DNA of 64,000 nt, taken from contig NZ_BLAD01000059.1 of assembly GCF_009687845.1 (NCBI RefSeq), positions 1 through 64,000 on the forward strand. Direction: 5' to 3'. The position numbers and the translations under genes are program-made. The DNA is from Acrocarpospora corrugata. GTDB taxonomy: Bacteria; Actinomycetota; Actinomycetes; Streptosporangiales; Streptosporangiaceae. Under the pieces are notes generated by a model. That model worked only from the letters and a program-made list of their open reading frames with translations. It was not told the origin of the DNA and ran no database searches. Below, one piece after another: positions 1-9,129 of the stretch (the stretch's first letter is position 1; every line of letters starts with the position of its first letter).

Positions 1-615
1 GGGGGGTCGGGGCTGGGGGATGACGAGCCGTCTGTGGATGTGATGGCTGATGATGTGGCGGAACTGCTGGATGCGGAGGGTGTCGAGCGGGCGGTGGTCG
101 GGGGGCAGTCCATGGGTGGGTATGTGACCATGGCGTTCTGTCGGCGGTATCCGGATCGGGTGCAGGCGGTCGTGCTGGCGGATACGAAGGCGGCGCCGGA
201 TTCCGTGGAGGCTGCGGCCAATCGGGAGTTGGCGGCGCAGCGGGTGCTCGATGGGGGCGATCTCACCGATACGGTTCCCAATCTGGTGGGGGCGACGACG
301 CTGGCCAGAAGGCCCATGGTGGTGGGGCGGGTTCGCGGGCTGGTCAAGTCGGCGCCGCCCGGGGCGGTCGCCTGGGCGTTGCGGGCCATGGCGGGGCGGC
401 CGGATTCGTTCGACACCCTTCGGGGGCTGAAGGTTCCCGCTCTGGTTCTGGTGGGCGAGGAGGATGAGTTGACCTCGGTCGCGGATGCTGAGGCGATGGC
501 GGAGGCGGCTCCTGATGTTCAGCTCGAAATTCTGCCGAATTCCGGTCATCTGTCGGCGATAGAAACACCCGTGGCCTTCAACAAGGCGGTGGCGGCTTTT
601 CTCGCGAAACTATGA
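1..615 (+). CDS. alpha/beta hydrolase, 5' end outside window
   Basis: Alpha/beta hydrolase fold enzyme; substrate unknown. The frame is open from base 1 with no in-frame start that fits a complete enzyme, so the N-terminus lies left of the window. The nucleophile elbow GQSMGG encoded near base 100 is visible. A probable acid residue lies in the VLVGEEDELT stretch, and the catalytic histidine lies in the NSGHLSAIE stretch near the C-terminus. The order nucleophile, acid, His is that of the family. The stop overlaps the convergent serine hydrolase gene by 6 bp. The fold is secure. Esterase, haloalkane dehalogenase-like or ketoadipate enol-lactonase-like activities cannot be separated. Confidence 0.85.
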   Translation, partial: GGSGLGDDEPSVDVMADDVAELLDAEGVERAVVGGQSMGGYVTMAFCRRYPDRVQAVVLADTKAAPDSVEAAANRELAAQRVLDGGDLTDTVPNLVGATTLARRPMVVGRVRGLVKSAPPGAVAWALRAMAGRPDSFDTLRGLKVPALVLVGEEDELTSVADAEAMAEAAPDVQLEILPNSGHLSAIETPVAFNKAVAAFLAKL

Positions 616-1596
616 CCCGGGCAGGGCAGTCGTGAAGGCGTTGAGGAGGTTGTCGGCGTCTACGCCGTGGCGTTCGGGTTCCATCATGTTGGTGAGGAGC
701 ACGAGGCAGGCGTCCAGGTCCGGATAAATCCACCATTGGTTGCCTGACCAGCCGGTGTGGCCGTACACGCGGCGTTCGAGGAGTTCGGGGGCCGTGGGGC
801 GCAGGCACCAGGTCAGGCCGTACTCGCGGCGGCTGCGGGTGGGGTCGGGGACGGCGAAGGGCAAGCCCAGGGTCTGGGGGGTGGTCATGGCGGCCAGGGT
901 GGTGGGGTGGATCAGGGCGGGGTCCTTGCGGAGGAGCAGGGAGCCCAAGTTCAGGAGGTCTTCGGCCTGGCCGACGAGGCCGGCCGCGGGGTGGCGGGCT
1001 TTGGCGAGGGCGGGGTAGTCGAGGCCGACCTCGGTGGTGCCGTGGAGTTCGACCGGGGGTGTGTGCGGGTCGAAGGTGAACGGGACGGGCAGGGCGGCCA
1101 GGGCGGTGTCGAGGTCGGTGCCGGTCACCGATCTGAGGATTTCGGCGATGCCGACGAAGGCCAGGTTCGAGTAGGCGATGGCGGTGCCGGGGGCGAAGCC
1201 GGTGCCGGCCCGGGTCAGTTCGGCGAGCAGGCCGTCGTCGGGGGTGAGCGAGCCTTCGGCGATGCCGCTGGTGTGGGTGAGCAGGTGCCACAGGGTGATG
1301 TCGGCGCTCAGGCCGGGGACGACGTCGCGCAGGGGTGTACGCAGCGACAGCAGGCCCTGTTCGACGAGGCGGAGCGTGGCCAGGCCGACGATCGGTTTGG
1401 TGAGCGAGAAGAGGGCGAAGTTGTCGTCGATGGTGGTGGAGCGGCCGTCGTGGCGGCCGAACGCCTCGATGAGCACCGGGCCGGTAGAGGTGGCGACACC
1501 GAGCACCGCGCTCGGCAGTTGACCGGCGTCGACGGCGCGCCGCACCCAGTTCAACGCGGCGTCGAAGGCCGGCCTGTCATTCGGGTCCTGATGCAT
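610..1596 (-). CDS. class C beta-lactamase-family serine hydrolase
   Basis: Serine hydrolase of the penicillin-binding-protein/AmpC fold, likely an esterase or D-amino-peptidase. About 328 residues from the chosen ATG. Motifs are in order: SLTK at about residues 64-67 (nucleophile Ser and general-base Lys), YSN about 90 residues later, and a GHTGWSG motif near residue 280 standing for the KTG box. A longer frame exists upstream, but the ATG at 1596 follows a GAGGGAG-like ribosome site and removes a Cys-rich leader unlike the family. No convincing signal peptide is seen with this start, so a cytoplasmic place is likely. It converges on the hydrolase to the left. True beta-lactamase activity is not implied. 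Confidence 0.85.
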   Translation of the reverse strand: MHQDPNDRPAFDAALNWVRRAVDAGQLPSAVLGVATSTGPVLIEAFGRHDGRSTTIDDNFALFSLTKPIVGLATLRLVEQGLLSLRTPLRDVVPGLSADITLWHLLTHTSGIAEGSLTPDDGLLAELTRAGTGFAPGTAIAYSNLAFVGIAEILRSVTGTDLDTALAALPVPFTFDPHTPPVELHGTTEVGLDYPALAKARHPAAGLVGQAEDLLNLGSLLLRKDPALIHPTTLAAMTTPQTLGLPFAVPDPTRSRREYGLTWCLRPTAPELLERRVYGHTGWSGNQWWIYPDLDACLVLLTNMMEPERHGVDADNLLNAFTTALPGS

Positions 1597-2226
1597 GGCC
1601 GTCAGCACTCCCTCTTGCTCGGCGCAGGCCGGAACGAGCTCGAATCGGCCCACCAAGCCAGCGCAACACCCACAAACTACCCAAAATGCCAAATAGTGCG
1701 CTGAAACGCCACAACCACTCGCAGAGCGCCACCGCTGGCTCGGTCTCGGGCGTCCTGCTGAGCGCCGCCGCTCTACCCGCCCACTTCATCGAGCTACTGC
1801 ACGACAGGACCCGGTCTGCGCTGTTCGGTTTCGACGCTCACCGCACGGACGTTGACGCTCGCGCGCGAGGACCTCAGCCAGCGGTGCCGGTCACGGCATG
1901 CGGAGCCGCCGGGACGCCGACGGCTCCGCATGCACATGTCATCACGGCATCAGCATGTCAGTGCGGGTAGCAGTGCCAGTAGGTCGGCCCCTTCCGCTCG
2001 CTTGCTGCGCATAGGTGTTCATTTTAAGGTCCGGGCAGCGGTTCGACTACGCGAGCAGCCCCGCCACGGCCAGCCCGGACTCCGGGTGCCCGGCCAGGAG
2101 CGCGCGCACCGCCTGGTGATCGTCCGCGCGGCTGTGTCCGCGTCCAAGATCCTCAGCCTCCCCGGCTCATGGCTACGGCCTCAGCGGCCGATCATGAACC
2201 GGGAACCTACTCGACGCCACCGACAA
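1597..2226. other. 630-bp gap without a supported gene
   Basis: No reading frame here has both gene-like codon use and a start with a ribosome site. It holds one strong hairpin (1896-1933) and a short reverse-strand stretch near 2055-2165 with codon bias like that of a gene end. The latter has no start and an in-frame stop just upstream. The rest has no repeat or RNA gene I can recognise. It should contain the promoter for the serine hydrolase starting at 1596. Confidence 0.5.
1896..1933 (-). terminator. 13-bp stem hairpin downstream of nucS
   Basis: A perfect inverted repeat: GCATGCGGAGCCG at 1896-1908 pairs with CGGCTCCGCATGC at 1921-1933 across a 12-nt loop. It lies between the end of nucS (2227) and the start of the serine hydrolase (1596), both reading leftward, so it could end nucS transcription. 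No U-tract follows on either strand, so it may act as a Rho-assisted terminator or a 3' stabiliser. A protein-binding palindrome is also possible. Confidence 0.45.
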
Positions 2227-2889
2227 TCAGAACAGCGTGGGATTCTCCGGCTCGATGCCGCGCAGGGCCGCGTAGTCGAGGGTCACACAGTCGATCCCGC
2301 GGTCGGCGGCGAGCACCCGGGCCTGCGGCTTGATCTCCTGAGCCGCGAAGATGCCGCGGACCGGAGCCAGCAGCGGGTCCCGATTGAGCAGCTCCAGATA
2401 GCGCGTGAGCTGCTCGACACCGTCGATCTCCCCACGCCGCTTGATCTCGACGGCCACCGTCGAACCGCTCTGGTCGCGGCACAGGATGTCGACCGGCCCG
2501 ATCGCCGTCATGTACTCCCGGCGCACCAGCGTCCAGCCCGCCCCCAGGGTGGTGATGTGCTCGGCCAGCAACTCCTGAAGGTGGGCTTCGACGCCGTCCT
2601 TCTGCAGGCCGGGGTCGACACCCAGCTCATGGCTGGAGTCGTGCAGGATCTCCTCGATGGTGAGGATCAGCTTCTCGCCGGTCTTACCCTGGGTAACCGT
2701 CCACTGGCCCTCTTCCTCGCGGACCTTGCAGGGCGGGTTCATCCAGTTCAGGGGCTTGAAGGCGCGGTCATCGCAATGGATCGACACCGAGCCGTCCGCC
2801 TTCATGAGGATCAGCCGGGGCGCCATCGGGAGATGGGCCGTCAGTCTTCCCACGTAATCCACGCTGCATCGCGCGATGACCAGCCGCAT
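2227..2889 (-). CDS. nucS: mismatch-specific endonuclease NucS/EndoMS
   Basis: RecB-fold nuclease that cuts both strands at mismatches, the core of the non-canonical mismatch repair of Actinobacteria, working with the DNA sliding clamp. About 220 residues, the family's usual length. The N-terminal beta-rich dimerisation part starts [10 protein letters not shown]. The nuclease core shows PVDILCRD followed by VAVEIKRRG, the D and E-x-K metal-binding residues. The last residues ([10 protein letters not shown]) resemble the clamp-binding tail seen in the family. The frame continues upstream antisense to the next gene, so the ATG at 2889 is the sensible start. It is divergent from the 3-hydroxyacyl-CoA dehydrogenase gene with about 80 bp between. 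Confidence 0.93.
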   Translation of the reverse strand: MRLVIARCSVDYVGRLTAHLPMAPRLILMKADGSVSIHCDDRAFKPLNWMNPPCKVREEEGQWTVTQGKTGEKLILTIEEILHDSSHELGVDPGLQKDGVEAHLQELLAEHITTLGAGWTLVRREYMTAIGPVDILCRDQSGSTVAVEIKRRGEIDGVEQLTRYLELLNRDPLLAPVRGIFAAQEIKPQARVLAADRGIDCVTLDYAALRGIEPENPTLF

Positions 2890-2968
2890 GACCCGCCACC
2901 CTACCCGCGCGGCTGGCCGTACCAGGACACTCTGGGAGACTACTGAGTAGTAACCGAGGAGGCGCGCG

Positions 2969-4468
2969 GTGGAGACGGTAGGGGTTGTCGGGCTGGGGAT
3001 CATGGGCGCGGGGATCGTGGAAGTGTTCGCCCGGGCGGGGCTGCGCGTGGTCGGGGTGGACGTCGACGAGAACGCGGTGGCGCGTGGGCTGGCGCATCTT
3101 GAGCGGTCCACCGGGCGGGCGGTCGAGCGGGGGCGGCTCGGGGCGGACGAGCGGGCGGAGCTGCTCGGGCGGATCACGCTCAGTGCCGATCGGGGCTCGC
3201 TCGCCGAGGTCGATCTCGTGGTCGAGGCGGTGCCGGAGGTGATGGAGCTGAAGCGGGCGCTCTTCGCCGACCTGGACCGGATCTGCAAGCCGTCGGCGGT
3301 GCTGGCCACCAACACCTCCTCACTCTCCGTGACCACGATCGCGGCGATGACCTCCCGGCCGTCGCGGGTCGTCGGCCTGCACTTCTTCAATCCCGCGCCC
3401 GTCATGAAGCTGGTCGAGGTGGTCACCACCGTGCTGACCGAGGACGGGCTGGCCGGGGAGATCGCGGAGCTGGCCGGTCGGCTCGGCAAGACGCCGATCG
3501 TGGTCGGGGATCGGGCCGGGTTCGTGGCCAACCGGCTGCTGCTCGGCTACCTCAACCAGGCGTGCCGGATGCTGGAGGCCGGGATCGCCACCCGGGACGA
3601 CATCGACGTCGCGATGCGGGAGGGCGCGGGGCTGCCGATGGGGCCGTTCCAGCTGCTCGACCTGATCGGCCTGGACACCGCGTACGAGATCTGCGAAGTG
3701 CTCTTCTACGAGACCAAGAACCACCGGCACGCGCCCGCCCCCGTCCTGCGCGAACTGGTCACGGCCAGGAGGCACGGCCGCAAATGCGGCCACGGCTTCC
3801 ATCCCCGTACGGCCAGGCCCACCGCTCCCCCGGCGACCGGGCCGAAGGTCGCCGTGACCACCATCGGGATCGTCGGAACCGGTGCCGAGCACCTGCGCGA
3901 GCGGCTCGACGCGGCCGGTTTCAAGACCATCGACGGACACGACGACGCCGACGTGGTGCTCGCGATCGCGCCCGCGCCGGTGGTGGAGATCGCCGTCGGG
4001 CTGCCGCGTCCGGAGCGGGTGGTCGGCGTGCACCCGGTCGGGGACAAGGTGGCCGAACTGGCCGTGACCGTGCTGACCTCGCCGGAGATCGCGACGGCCG
4101 TCCGGGATCTGACCCGGGTGATGGCCCTGACGCCGGTGGTCTGCGCGGATCGGGCCGGGTTCGTGGTCGAGGCGCTGCTGTTCCCGTACCTGAACGACGC
4201 GCTCCGGATGGTCGAATCGGGCTACGCCTCGTTCGCGGACGTGGACACCGCGATGAAACTCGGCTGCGGGTATCCGCAGGGTCCTTTCGAGATGCTCGAC
4301 GCGTTCGGGCTGGAGACCGTACGGGATGGGCTGCGGGCCCTCTACGCGGAATACCGGGAGCCCGCGTTCGCGCCCGCGCCCCTGCTGGAGCGGCTGGTCG
4401 TGGCCGGGGTCACCGATATCCCAAACCGGGCGAATGCGAATACCCTCAAGGGCGTGGAGGAGCGATGA
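2969..4468 (+). CDS. 3-hydroxyacyl-CoA dehydrogenase (fused two-copy form)
   Basis: NAD-dependent oxidation of (3S)-hydroxyacyl-CoA in beta-oxidation or butyryl/phenylacetyl-CoA metabolism. 499 residues from a GTG preceded by GAGGAGG. The first half has a complete Rossmann domain with GLGIMGAG at residues 8-15, an NTSS motif and [11 protein letters not shown], then the helical C-terminal domain with [12 protein letters not shown]. The second half repeats the fold in a reduced form (GIVGTG, then HPVGDK in place of HFFNP), ending with a second C-terminal domain ([12 protein letters not shown]). The second nucleotide-binding site looks degenerate, so one active site per chain is likely. It overlaps the next gene by ATGA, so the two are translationally coupled. 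Confidence 0.93.
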   Translation: METVGVVGLGIMGAGIVEVFARAGLRVVGVDVDENAVARGLAHLERSTGRAVERGRLGADERAELLGRITLSADRGSLAEVDLVVEAVPEVMELKRALFADLDRICKPSAVLATNTSSLSVTTIAAMTSRPSRVVGLHFFNPAPVMKLVEVVTTVLTEDGLAGEIAELAGRLGKTPIVVGDRAGFVANRLLLGYLNQACRMLEAGIATRDDIDVAMREGAGLPMGPFQLLDLIGLDTAYEICEVLFYETKNHRHAPAPVLRELVTARRHGRKCGHGFHPRTARPTAPPATGPKVAVTTIGIVGTGAEHLRERLDAAGFKTIDGHDDADVVLAIAPAPVVEIAVGLPRPERVVGVHPVGDKVAELAVTVLTSPEIATAVRDLTRVMALTPVVCADRAGFVVEALLFPYLNDALRMVESGYASFADVDTAMKLGCGYPQGPFEMLDAFGLETVRDGLRALYAEYREPAFAPAPLLERLVVAGVTDIPNRANANTLKGVEER

Positions 4469-4764
4469 GCCCGCGCCGGGCCAAACGGCGGGACCAGGAT
4501 GCCGGCTTCGACCAGTCGGTCGCGCGGTTCGGCATCGGCGAGGTCGAGGAGTGGCCGGACGGCGAGTGGCAGGTGCGGCGAATTGTCGGCGGAGCGGCCG
4601 ATAAAGTCTACCGGTGTCCGGGCTGCGATCAGGAGATCCGGGTAGGAATGGCGCATCTGGTCAGCTGGCCGAACTGGTCCGGCGGCGAGGGTGAGCGCCG
4701 GCACTGGCACACGGCCTGCTGGCGGAACCGGATCAGACGAGGTCCCGGCCGCAGCAGGTATTGA
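4465..4764 (+). CDS. small putative zinc-ribbon protein
   Basis: 99-residue protein of unknown function. The ATG overlaps the stop of the upstream dehydrogenase (ATGA). The N-terminus is rich in Arg/Lys. The centre has a CPGCDQ knuckle and, about 35 residues later, HWHTACW, so a CxxC plus H/C metal site is probable. Small proteins of this look are often given generic names in actinomycetes without biochemical support, so I do not assign a function. It is followed directly by an alpha/beta hydrolase gene, so a four-gene operon (dehydrogenase, this gene, hydrolase, SDR) is likely. Confidence 0.75.
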   Translation: MSPRRAKRRDQDAGFDQSVARFGIGEVEEWPDGEWQVRRIVGGAADKVYRCPGCDQEIRVGMAHLVSWPNWSGGEGERRHWHTACWRNRIRRGPGRSRY

Positions 4765-4775
4765 AAGAGGGATTC

Positions 4776-5477
4776 ATGGAGATCAGGGCGTCCACGGTGC
4801 TTCCGGCGAAACGGGAGGACATCGAACTCGACACCGGCGACGGCCTGACCCTGGTGGGGGAACTGGCGCTGCCGGAGAACGACCCGGTGGCCACGCTGAT
4901 CTGCCTGCACCCGCTGCCCACCCACGGCGGCATGATGGACAGCCATGTCCTGCGCAAGGCCTCCTACCGGCTGCCCGCGCTGGCCGATCTGGCCGTGCTG
5001 CGGTTCAACACCCGGGGCACGACTTCGGAGCGCGGCACCTCGCAGGGCGCGTTCGACCACGGGAACGGCGAACGCCTGGACATCGCCGCCGCCCTGGAAT
5101 ATGCCGAATTTCATGACTTGCCGCATCCGTGGTTGCTGGGGTGGTCGTTCGGGACCGAACTGGCGCTCAAATGGGGCCGCGACCCGCTCGTCGAAGGCGC
5201 GATCCTGCTCTCGCCGCCGCTGAAGCGCGCCACCGACGAGGACCTGGACGCCTGGGCCACCTTCGGCCGCCCGCTCACCGCGCTGGTCCCCGAGTTCGAC
5301 GACTACCTGCGACCGGCCGAGGCCGCCGAACGTTTCGCCCGGGTCCCGCAGGCCGAGGTGATCGGCGTCGACGGGGCGAAACACCTGTGGGTGGGCGAGC
5401 CGTACGTGCGGATCGTGCTCACCGAGATCGTCCGGCGGGTGAACCCGATGGCTCTCCCGCTGCCGGCAGAGGTATAA
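4776..5477 (+). CDS. small alpha/beta hydrolase
   Basis: About 233-residue alpha/beta hydrolase. The oxyanion region is CLHPLPTHGG, the nucleophile elbow GWSFG lies near residue 125, and the catalytic His is in GAKHLWVG near residue 210. The HPxPxxGG pattern is typical of the short dienelactone-hydrolase-like or CocE/NonD-like esterases found next to lipid-metabolism genes. The ATG at 4776 follows AAAGAGGG at good spacing. A TTG 15 bp earlier overlaps the upstream stop but lacks its own site. The next gene (SDR) starts 8 bp after the stop. Substrate unknown. Confidence 0.85.
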   Translation: MEIRASTVLPAKREDIELDTGDGLTLVGELALPENDPVATLICLHPLPTHGGMMDSHVLRKASYRLPALADLAVLRFNTRGTTSERGTSQGAFDHGNGERLDIAAALEYAEFHDLPHPWLLGWSFGTELALKWGRDPLVEGAILLSPPLKRATDEDLDAWATFGRPLTALVPEFDDYLRPAEAAERFARVPQAEVIGVDGAKHLWVGEPYVRIVLTEIVRRVNPMALPLPAEV

Positions 5478-5484
5478 CTGGGCG

Positions 5485-6243
5485 ATGTCCACAGCATTTG
5501 CCCTTTCTGGTCGTAAGGCGTTCGTCACCGGGGCGTCGCGGGGAATCGGGCGGGCCATCGCGCTCGCGTACGCGCAGGCGGGGGCCGACGTGGCGCTCGT
5601 CGCCCGGTCCGCCGAGACGCTCGCCGAGGTCGCCAAGGAGGTCGAGGCGTTCGGCCGGCAGGCGGCGGTCATTCCGTGCGACGTGATGGATCGGGACGCC
5701 ATTCCGGCCGCCGTGCAGGCCGGCATCGACGCGCTCGGGCATCTCGACATCGTGGTCAACAACGCCGGCGGATCCAACTTCCTGGTCGAGTTCAAGGACC
5801 TGCGGCTGTCCGGCTGGGACAAGCTGATCCGGCTCAACCTGGACTCCGCCATGGCGGTCAGCCACGCCGTCGCCGGGCACCTGCTCGGGCGCGGCGACGG
5901 GACGCTGATCAACGTCGCCTCGGTCGCCGCCAAGGGCGCGCCGTTCATGACGCCGTACGCGGCCGCGAAGGCGGGCGTGGTGGCGCTGACCAAGTCCCTG
6001 GCGCTGGAGTGGGCGTCCAGGGGCGTACGGGTGAACTGCCTGTGCCCCGGATGGACGGCCACCGATCTGAACCGCACGCTGTGGGAGAACCCGGCCGACA
6101 CCACGACGGCGTCGGTGCCGATGGGACGCTGGGGGACGCCGGCCGAGATCGCCGCTCCCGCGGTGTTCCTGGCCAGTCCGGCCGCCGCGTACATGACCGG
6201 TCAGGTGCTGTACGTGGACGGTGGGATCACCACCACCCAGTGA
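5485..6243 (+). CDS. SDR-family oxidoreductase
   Basis: Classical short-chain dehydrogenase/reductase of 252 residues, the standard length. It has the NAD(P)-binding TGASRGIG at about residues 15-22, NNAG near residue 92, a catalytic Ser near residue 140, and YAAAK with the catalytic Tyr and Lys near residue 156. The Arg-rich start of beta-strand 3 (VARSAE) hints at NADP(H), as in FabG-like reductases. It ends with YVDGG before the C-terminus, as usual. Position at the end of the acyl-CoA dehydrogenase operon suggests a lipid or ketoacyl substrate, but specificity is not determinable. Confidence 0.9.
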   Translation: MSTAFALSGRKAFVTGASRGIGRAIALAYAQAGADVALVARSAETLAEVAKEVEAFGRQAAVIPCDVMDRDAIPAAVQAGIDALGHLDIVVNNAGGSNFLVEFKDLRLSGWDKLIRLNLDSAMAVSHAVAGHLLGRGDGTLINVASVAAKGAPFMTPYAAAKAGVVALTKSLALEWASRGVRVNCLCPGWTATDLNRTLWENPADTTTASVPMGRWGTPAEIAAPAVFLASPAAAYMTGQVLYVDGGITTTQ

Positions 6244-6324
6244 CGTGGTGTCCTCCGGATGGAGGACAGCCGGGTCGGTCGGGCGGTGGTGCCGCGCGAG
6301 CCGTACAGACCGGACGCTGGAGGT

Positions 6325-7158
6325 ATGACAACAGCGATTCATGTCCGGGGGCTGACCAAGCGCTACGGCGACGTGCGCGCCATCGACGGGCTCGACCTGG
6401 AGATCAGGCAGGGTGAGGTCTTCGCCATCCTCGGGCCGAACGGCGCCGGGAAGTCGACCACGGTCGAGATCCTCGAGGGCTACCGGAAGCGCGACTCCGG
6501 CGAGGTCCGGGTGCTCGGCGTCGACCCGCAGAAGGCGACCCGCGAGTGGCGGGCCAAGCTCGGCATCGTCCTGCAGACCGCCAACGACGCGGCCGAGCTG
6601 ACGGTCCGCGAGACGATCCGGCATTTCGCCGGCTACTACCCCGCCTCGGGTGACCCGGACGAGGTCATCGCCAAGGTCGGGCTGACCGAGAAGGCCGACG
6701 TCCGGATCAGGAAGCTCTCCGGCGGCCAGCGCCGCCGGGTCGACGTCGCGTTAGGTGTGATCGGCAACCCGGAGCTGGTCTTCCTGGACGAGCCCACGAC
6801 CGGCTTCGACCCGGAGGCGCGCCGCCAGTTCTGGGACCTGATCAAGGGCCTGGCCGCCGAGGGCACCACGATCGTCCTCACCACCCACTACCTGGACGAG
6901 GCCGAAGCGCTGGCCGGCCGGGTCGCCGTGATCGCGCAGGGCCGCATCGTGGCCGAGGGCGACCCCGCCACGCTGGGCGGCCGGGCCGCCGCGAAGGCGC
7001 GGGTGAGCTGGCTCGACGGCGTCATCGAGACCGACACCCCGACCGAGACGGTGCTCGAACTGGCCGCCCGCTTCGACGGCGAGATCCCCGGCCTCGCGGT
7101 CACCCGGCCCACCCTGGAAGACATCTACCTGACCCTGATCGAGGCCCCCCGTGTCTGA
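6325..7158 (+). CDS. ABC transporter ATP-binding protein (exporter type)
   Basis: ATPase subunit of an ABC-2 type exporter, about 277 residues. It has Walker A GPNGAGKST near residue 40, signature LSGGQRRRVDVA, Walker B LVFLDEPTTGFDP, and an H-loop TTHYLDEAE. The C-terminal extension is typical of the DrrA/CcmA group. The ATG at 6325 gives the conserved N-terminus; its GGAGG is only about 1 nt upstream, which is too close, so leaderless or weak initiation is possible. A start at 6259 is the alternative. It overlaps the permease gene, which is followed by a sensor kinase and response regulator, forming a four-gene unit for probable drug or peptide resistance. Confidence 0.92.
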   Translation: MTTAIHVRGLTKRYGDVRAIDGLDLEIRQGEVFAILGPNGAGKSTTVEILEGYRKRDSGEVRVLGVDPQKATREWRAKLGIVLQTANDAAELTVRETIRHFAGYYPASGDPDEVIAKVGLTEKADVRIRKLSGGQRRRVDVALGVIGNPELVFLDEPTTGFDPEARRQFWDLIKGLAAEGTTIVLTTHYLDEAEALAGRVAVIAQGRIVAEGDPATLGGRAAAKARVSWLDGVIETDTPTETVLELAARFDGEIPGLAVTRPTLEDIYLTLIEAPRV

Positions 7159-7948
7159 CACCATCGCCCTCGGACTCTCCCGCGCCGGTCTGGAGACCCG
7201 GATGTTCTTCCGCGAGAAGGACGCCGTGATCTTCACCTTCTCGTTCCCGATCATCCTGCTGGTGCTGTTCGGATCGATCTTCGCCGACCAGTTCAAGGGC
7301 ACCGGCATCACCGTCTCCCAGGTCTACACGGCCGGTCTGATCGGCGCGGGCGTGATGGGCGCCGCCTTCCAGAACCTCGGCATCGGCATCGCCATCGACC
7401 GCGAGGACGGCACCCTCAAGCGGCTGGCCGGCACGCCGATGCCGCGCAGCGCCTACTTCGTCGGCAAGATGCTCAGCTCGCTGGTGATCGCGCTGCTGGA
7501 AGTGCTCATCCTGCTGGCCATCGGCGTCTTCCTGTACGGTCTGGACCTGCCCACCGAGTTCTCCGCGTGGGTCACCCTGACCTGGGTGCTCGTCCTCGGC
7601 CTGGCCGGGGCCGCGCTGCTCGGCATCGCCGCCAGCAGCCTGCCCCGCTCGGCCAAGAGCGCCGCCGCCGTGATCTCGATGCCGTTCGTGGTGCTCCAGT
7701 TCATCTCCGGCGTCTACATCCCGTTCACCGAGCTGCCGCCGTGGCTGATCAACATCTCCTCGGTGTTCCCGCTGAAGTGGATGTGCCAGGGCCTGCGCTC
7801 GGTGTTCCTGGGTGAGGAGGGCGCCCAGCTGGAGTTGACCGGTTCGTACGAACTAGGCAGGGTTGCCCTGGTTCTGGCAGCCTGGCTCATCGGAGGCTTG
7901 GTGCTGTGCCTGATGACATTCAGATGGAAAGGCCGCCGGGACGGATGA
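7151..7948 (+). CDS. ABC-2 family transporter permease
   Basis: Membrane subunit of the exporter, 265 residues from a GTG that overlaps the ATPase stop by 8 bp. About six hydrophobic helices: one near residues 25-45, a pair near 60-120, and three from 130 to the C-terminus. The GVYIPFTELPPWL stretch before the last part of the protein is a signature of the ABC-2/DrrB permeases. The stop overlaps the kinase start (ATGA). It should form a dimeric pore energised by the upstream ATPase. The cargo is unknown. Confidence 0.9.
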   Translation: MSDTIALGLSRAGLETRMFFREKDAVIFTFSFPIILLVLFGSIFADQFKGTGITVSQVYTAGLIGAGVMGAAFQNLGIGIAIDREDGTLKRLAGTPMPRSAYFVGKMLSSLVIALLEVLILLAIGVFLYGLDLPTEFSAWVTLTWVLVLGLAGAALLGIAASSLPRSAKSAAAVISMPFVVLQFISGVYIPFTELPPWLINISSVFPLKWMCQGLRSVFLGEEGAQLELTGSYELGRVALVLAAWLIGGLVLCLMTFRWKGRRDG

Positions 7949-9129
7949 GCCCGCGCGCCTTCAGCGGACGCAGGGAGATCCCGGCCGAGGCGAACGCCTG
8001 GGAGTCCTTCCGCGGCTGGGAGACCCTGTTCGCGCTGACCTGGACCGTCTCCACCGTCTTCGTGATCCTGGACGACTCCCACCCCGCCGGGACCAGGGCG
8101 GCCACCGTCGGGCTGATGACGCTGTGCGCGGCCGGATACCTGCTGTTCGGCCGCCCCGCCATCATCGAGGACGAGAACAACAGCTACCGCGGCGTCAAGT
8201 ACATGGCCCTGATGGTGGCCGCCTTCGTCCCCGCCTCCCTGCTGGTGCCCTCCGCCACCTTCGGCCTGTTCGCCCTCTGCCCGCAGGTGTTCATGCTGCT
8301 CAGCGGCGGGCGCGCGGTGGCGGCCGTGCTGGTGCTCAACCTGGCCCCCGCGATCCGCCTGCTCACCCGGACGGACCTGGAGGCCGGCGAGGTGGTGCTG
8401 TTCGCCGGAACCACGGCGATCGCGATCACCTTCGCCCTGGTGTTCGGGCCGTGGATCTCCCGGATCATCCACCAGAGCAAGGAGCGCGCCAACCTGATCG
8501 CCGAGCTGGAGGCCAGCCGGGCCGAAGTGGCCCGGCTGTCGGCCGAGAGCGGCGCGCTGGCCGAACGCGAACGCCTGGCCGGAGAGATCCACGACACCCT
8601 CGCCCAGGGCTTCACCAGCATCATCATGCTCATCCAGGCCGCCCAGGCGCAGCCGGACTCGGCCCGCCACCTGCACCTGGCCGTCCAGACCGCCCGGGAG
8701 AACCTGGCCGAGGCCCGCGCGCTCGTCGCCGCCCTCGGCCCCGCCCCCCTGGACGGCTCCACCCTCGACGACGCCCTCCGCCGCCTCTCCGCCCGCCTCG
8801 GCGAGGAGAGCGGCATCACCGTCAACTGCGCCATCGACGGCGAATCCCGCCCCCTCCCGCCCAGCACCGAGGTCGTGCTCCTCCGCGCCGCCCAGGAGGC
8901 CCTCGCCAACATCCGCAAACACGCCGCCGCCCACTGCGTCCGCCTCGCCATCCGGTACGGCGCCGCCGACGTGACCCTCACCGTCGAAGACGACGGCACC
9001 GGCTTCGACCCCACCACCCCCACCGGGTACGGCCTGCGCGGCATGCGCACCCGGATCGAACAGCAAGGCGGCACGCTCACCGTGACCAGCGCACCCGGCC
9101 TCGGCACCTCCGTGCGGGCGACCCTATGA
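7945..9129 (+). CDS. sensor histidine kinase, HisKA_3 (NarL partner) type
   Basis: Membrane sensor kinase of about 394 residues. Six or so N-terminal hydrophobic segments (to about residue 175) are followed by a short coiled coil and the HisKA_3 dimerisation box ERERLAGEIHDTLAQGF, with the phospho-acceptor His near residue 215. A HATPase domain with EALANIRKHA and DDGTGF follows. No large extracellular domain is seen, which suits intramembrane-sensing kinases that monitor cell-envelope stress or transporter state. The start at 7945 is chosen because it overlaps the permease stop. GTG 7906 would add 13 residues. It overlaps the response regulator by ATGA. Confidence 0.92.
   Translation: MSPRAFSGRREIPAEANAWESFRGWETLFALTWTVSTVFVILDDSHPAGTRAATVGLMTLCAAGYLLFGRPAIIEDENNSYRGVKYMALMVAAFVPASLLVPSATFGLFALCPQVFMLLSGGRAVAAVLVLNLAPAIRLLTRTDLEAGEVVLFAGTTAIAITFALVFGPWISRIIHQSKERANLIAELEASRAEVARLSAESGALAERERLAGEIHDTLAQGFTSIIMLIQAAQAQPDSARHLHLAVQTARENLAEARALVAALGPAPLDGSTLDDALRRLSARLGEESGITVNCAIDGESRPLPPSTEVVLLRAAQEALANIRKHAAAHCVRLAIRYGAADVTLTVEDDGTGFDPTTPTGYGLRGMRTRIEQQGGTLTVTSAPGLGTSVRATL

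Noticed and set aside
757-1704. Gly/Val/Gln-rich open frame antisense to the serine hydrolase
   Set aside because: Composition is typical of an antisense GC-rich shadow, and the minus strand shows SLTK, YSN and HTG motifs.
2055-2165. Short reverse-strand stretch resembling the C-terminal end of a protein
   Set aside because: No start codon, an in-frame stop just upstream and no identifiable family; may be a relic but cannot be supported.
8124-9125. Upstream extension of the response-regulator frame (539 residues in all)
   Set aside because: The added part is Arg/Pro-rich and antisense-like, overlapping the kinase; the regulator starts at the ATGA overlap at 9126.
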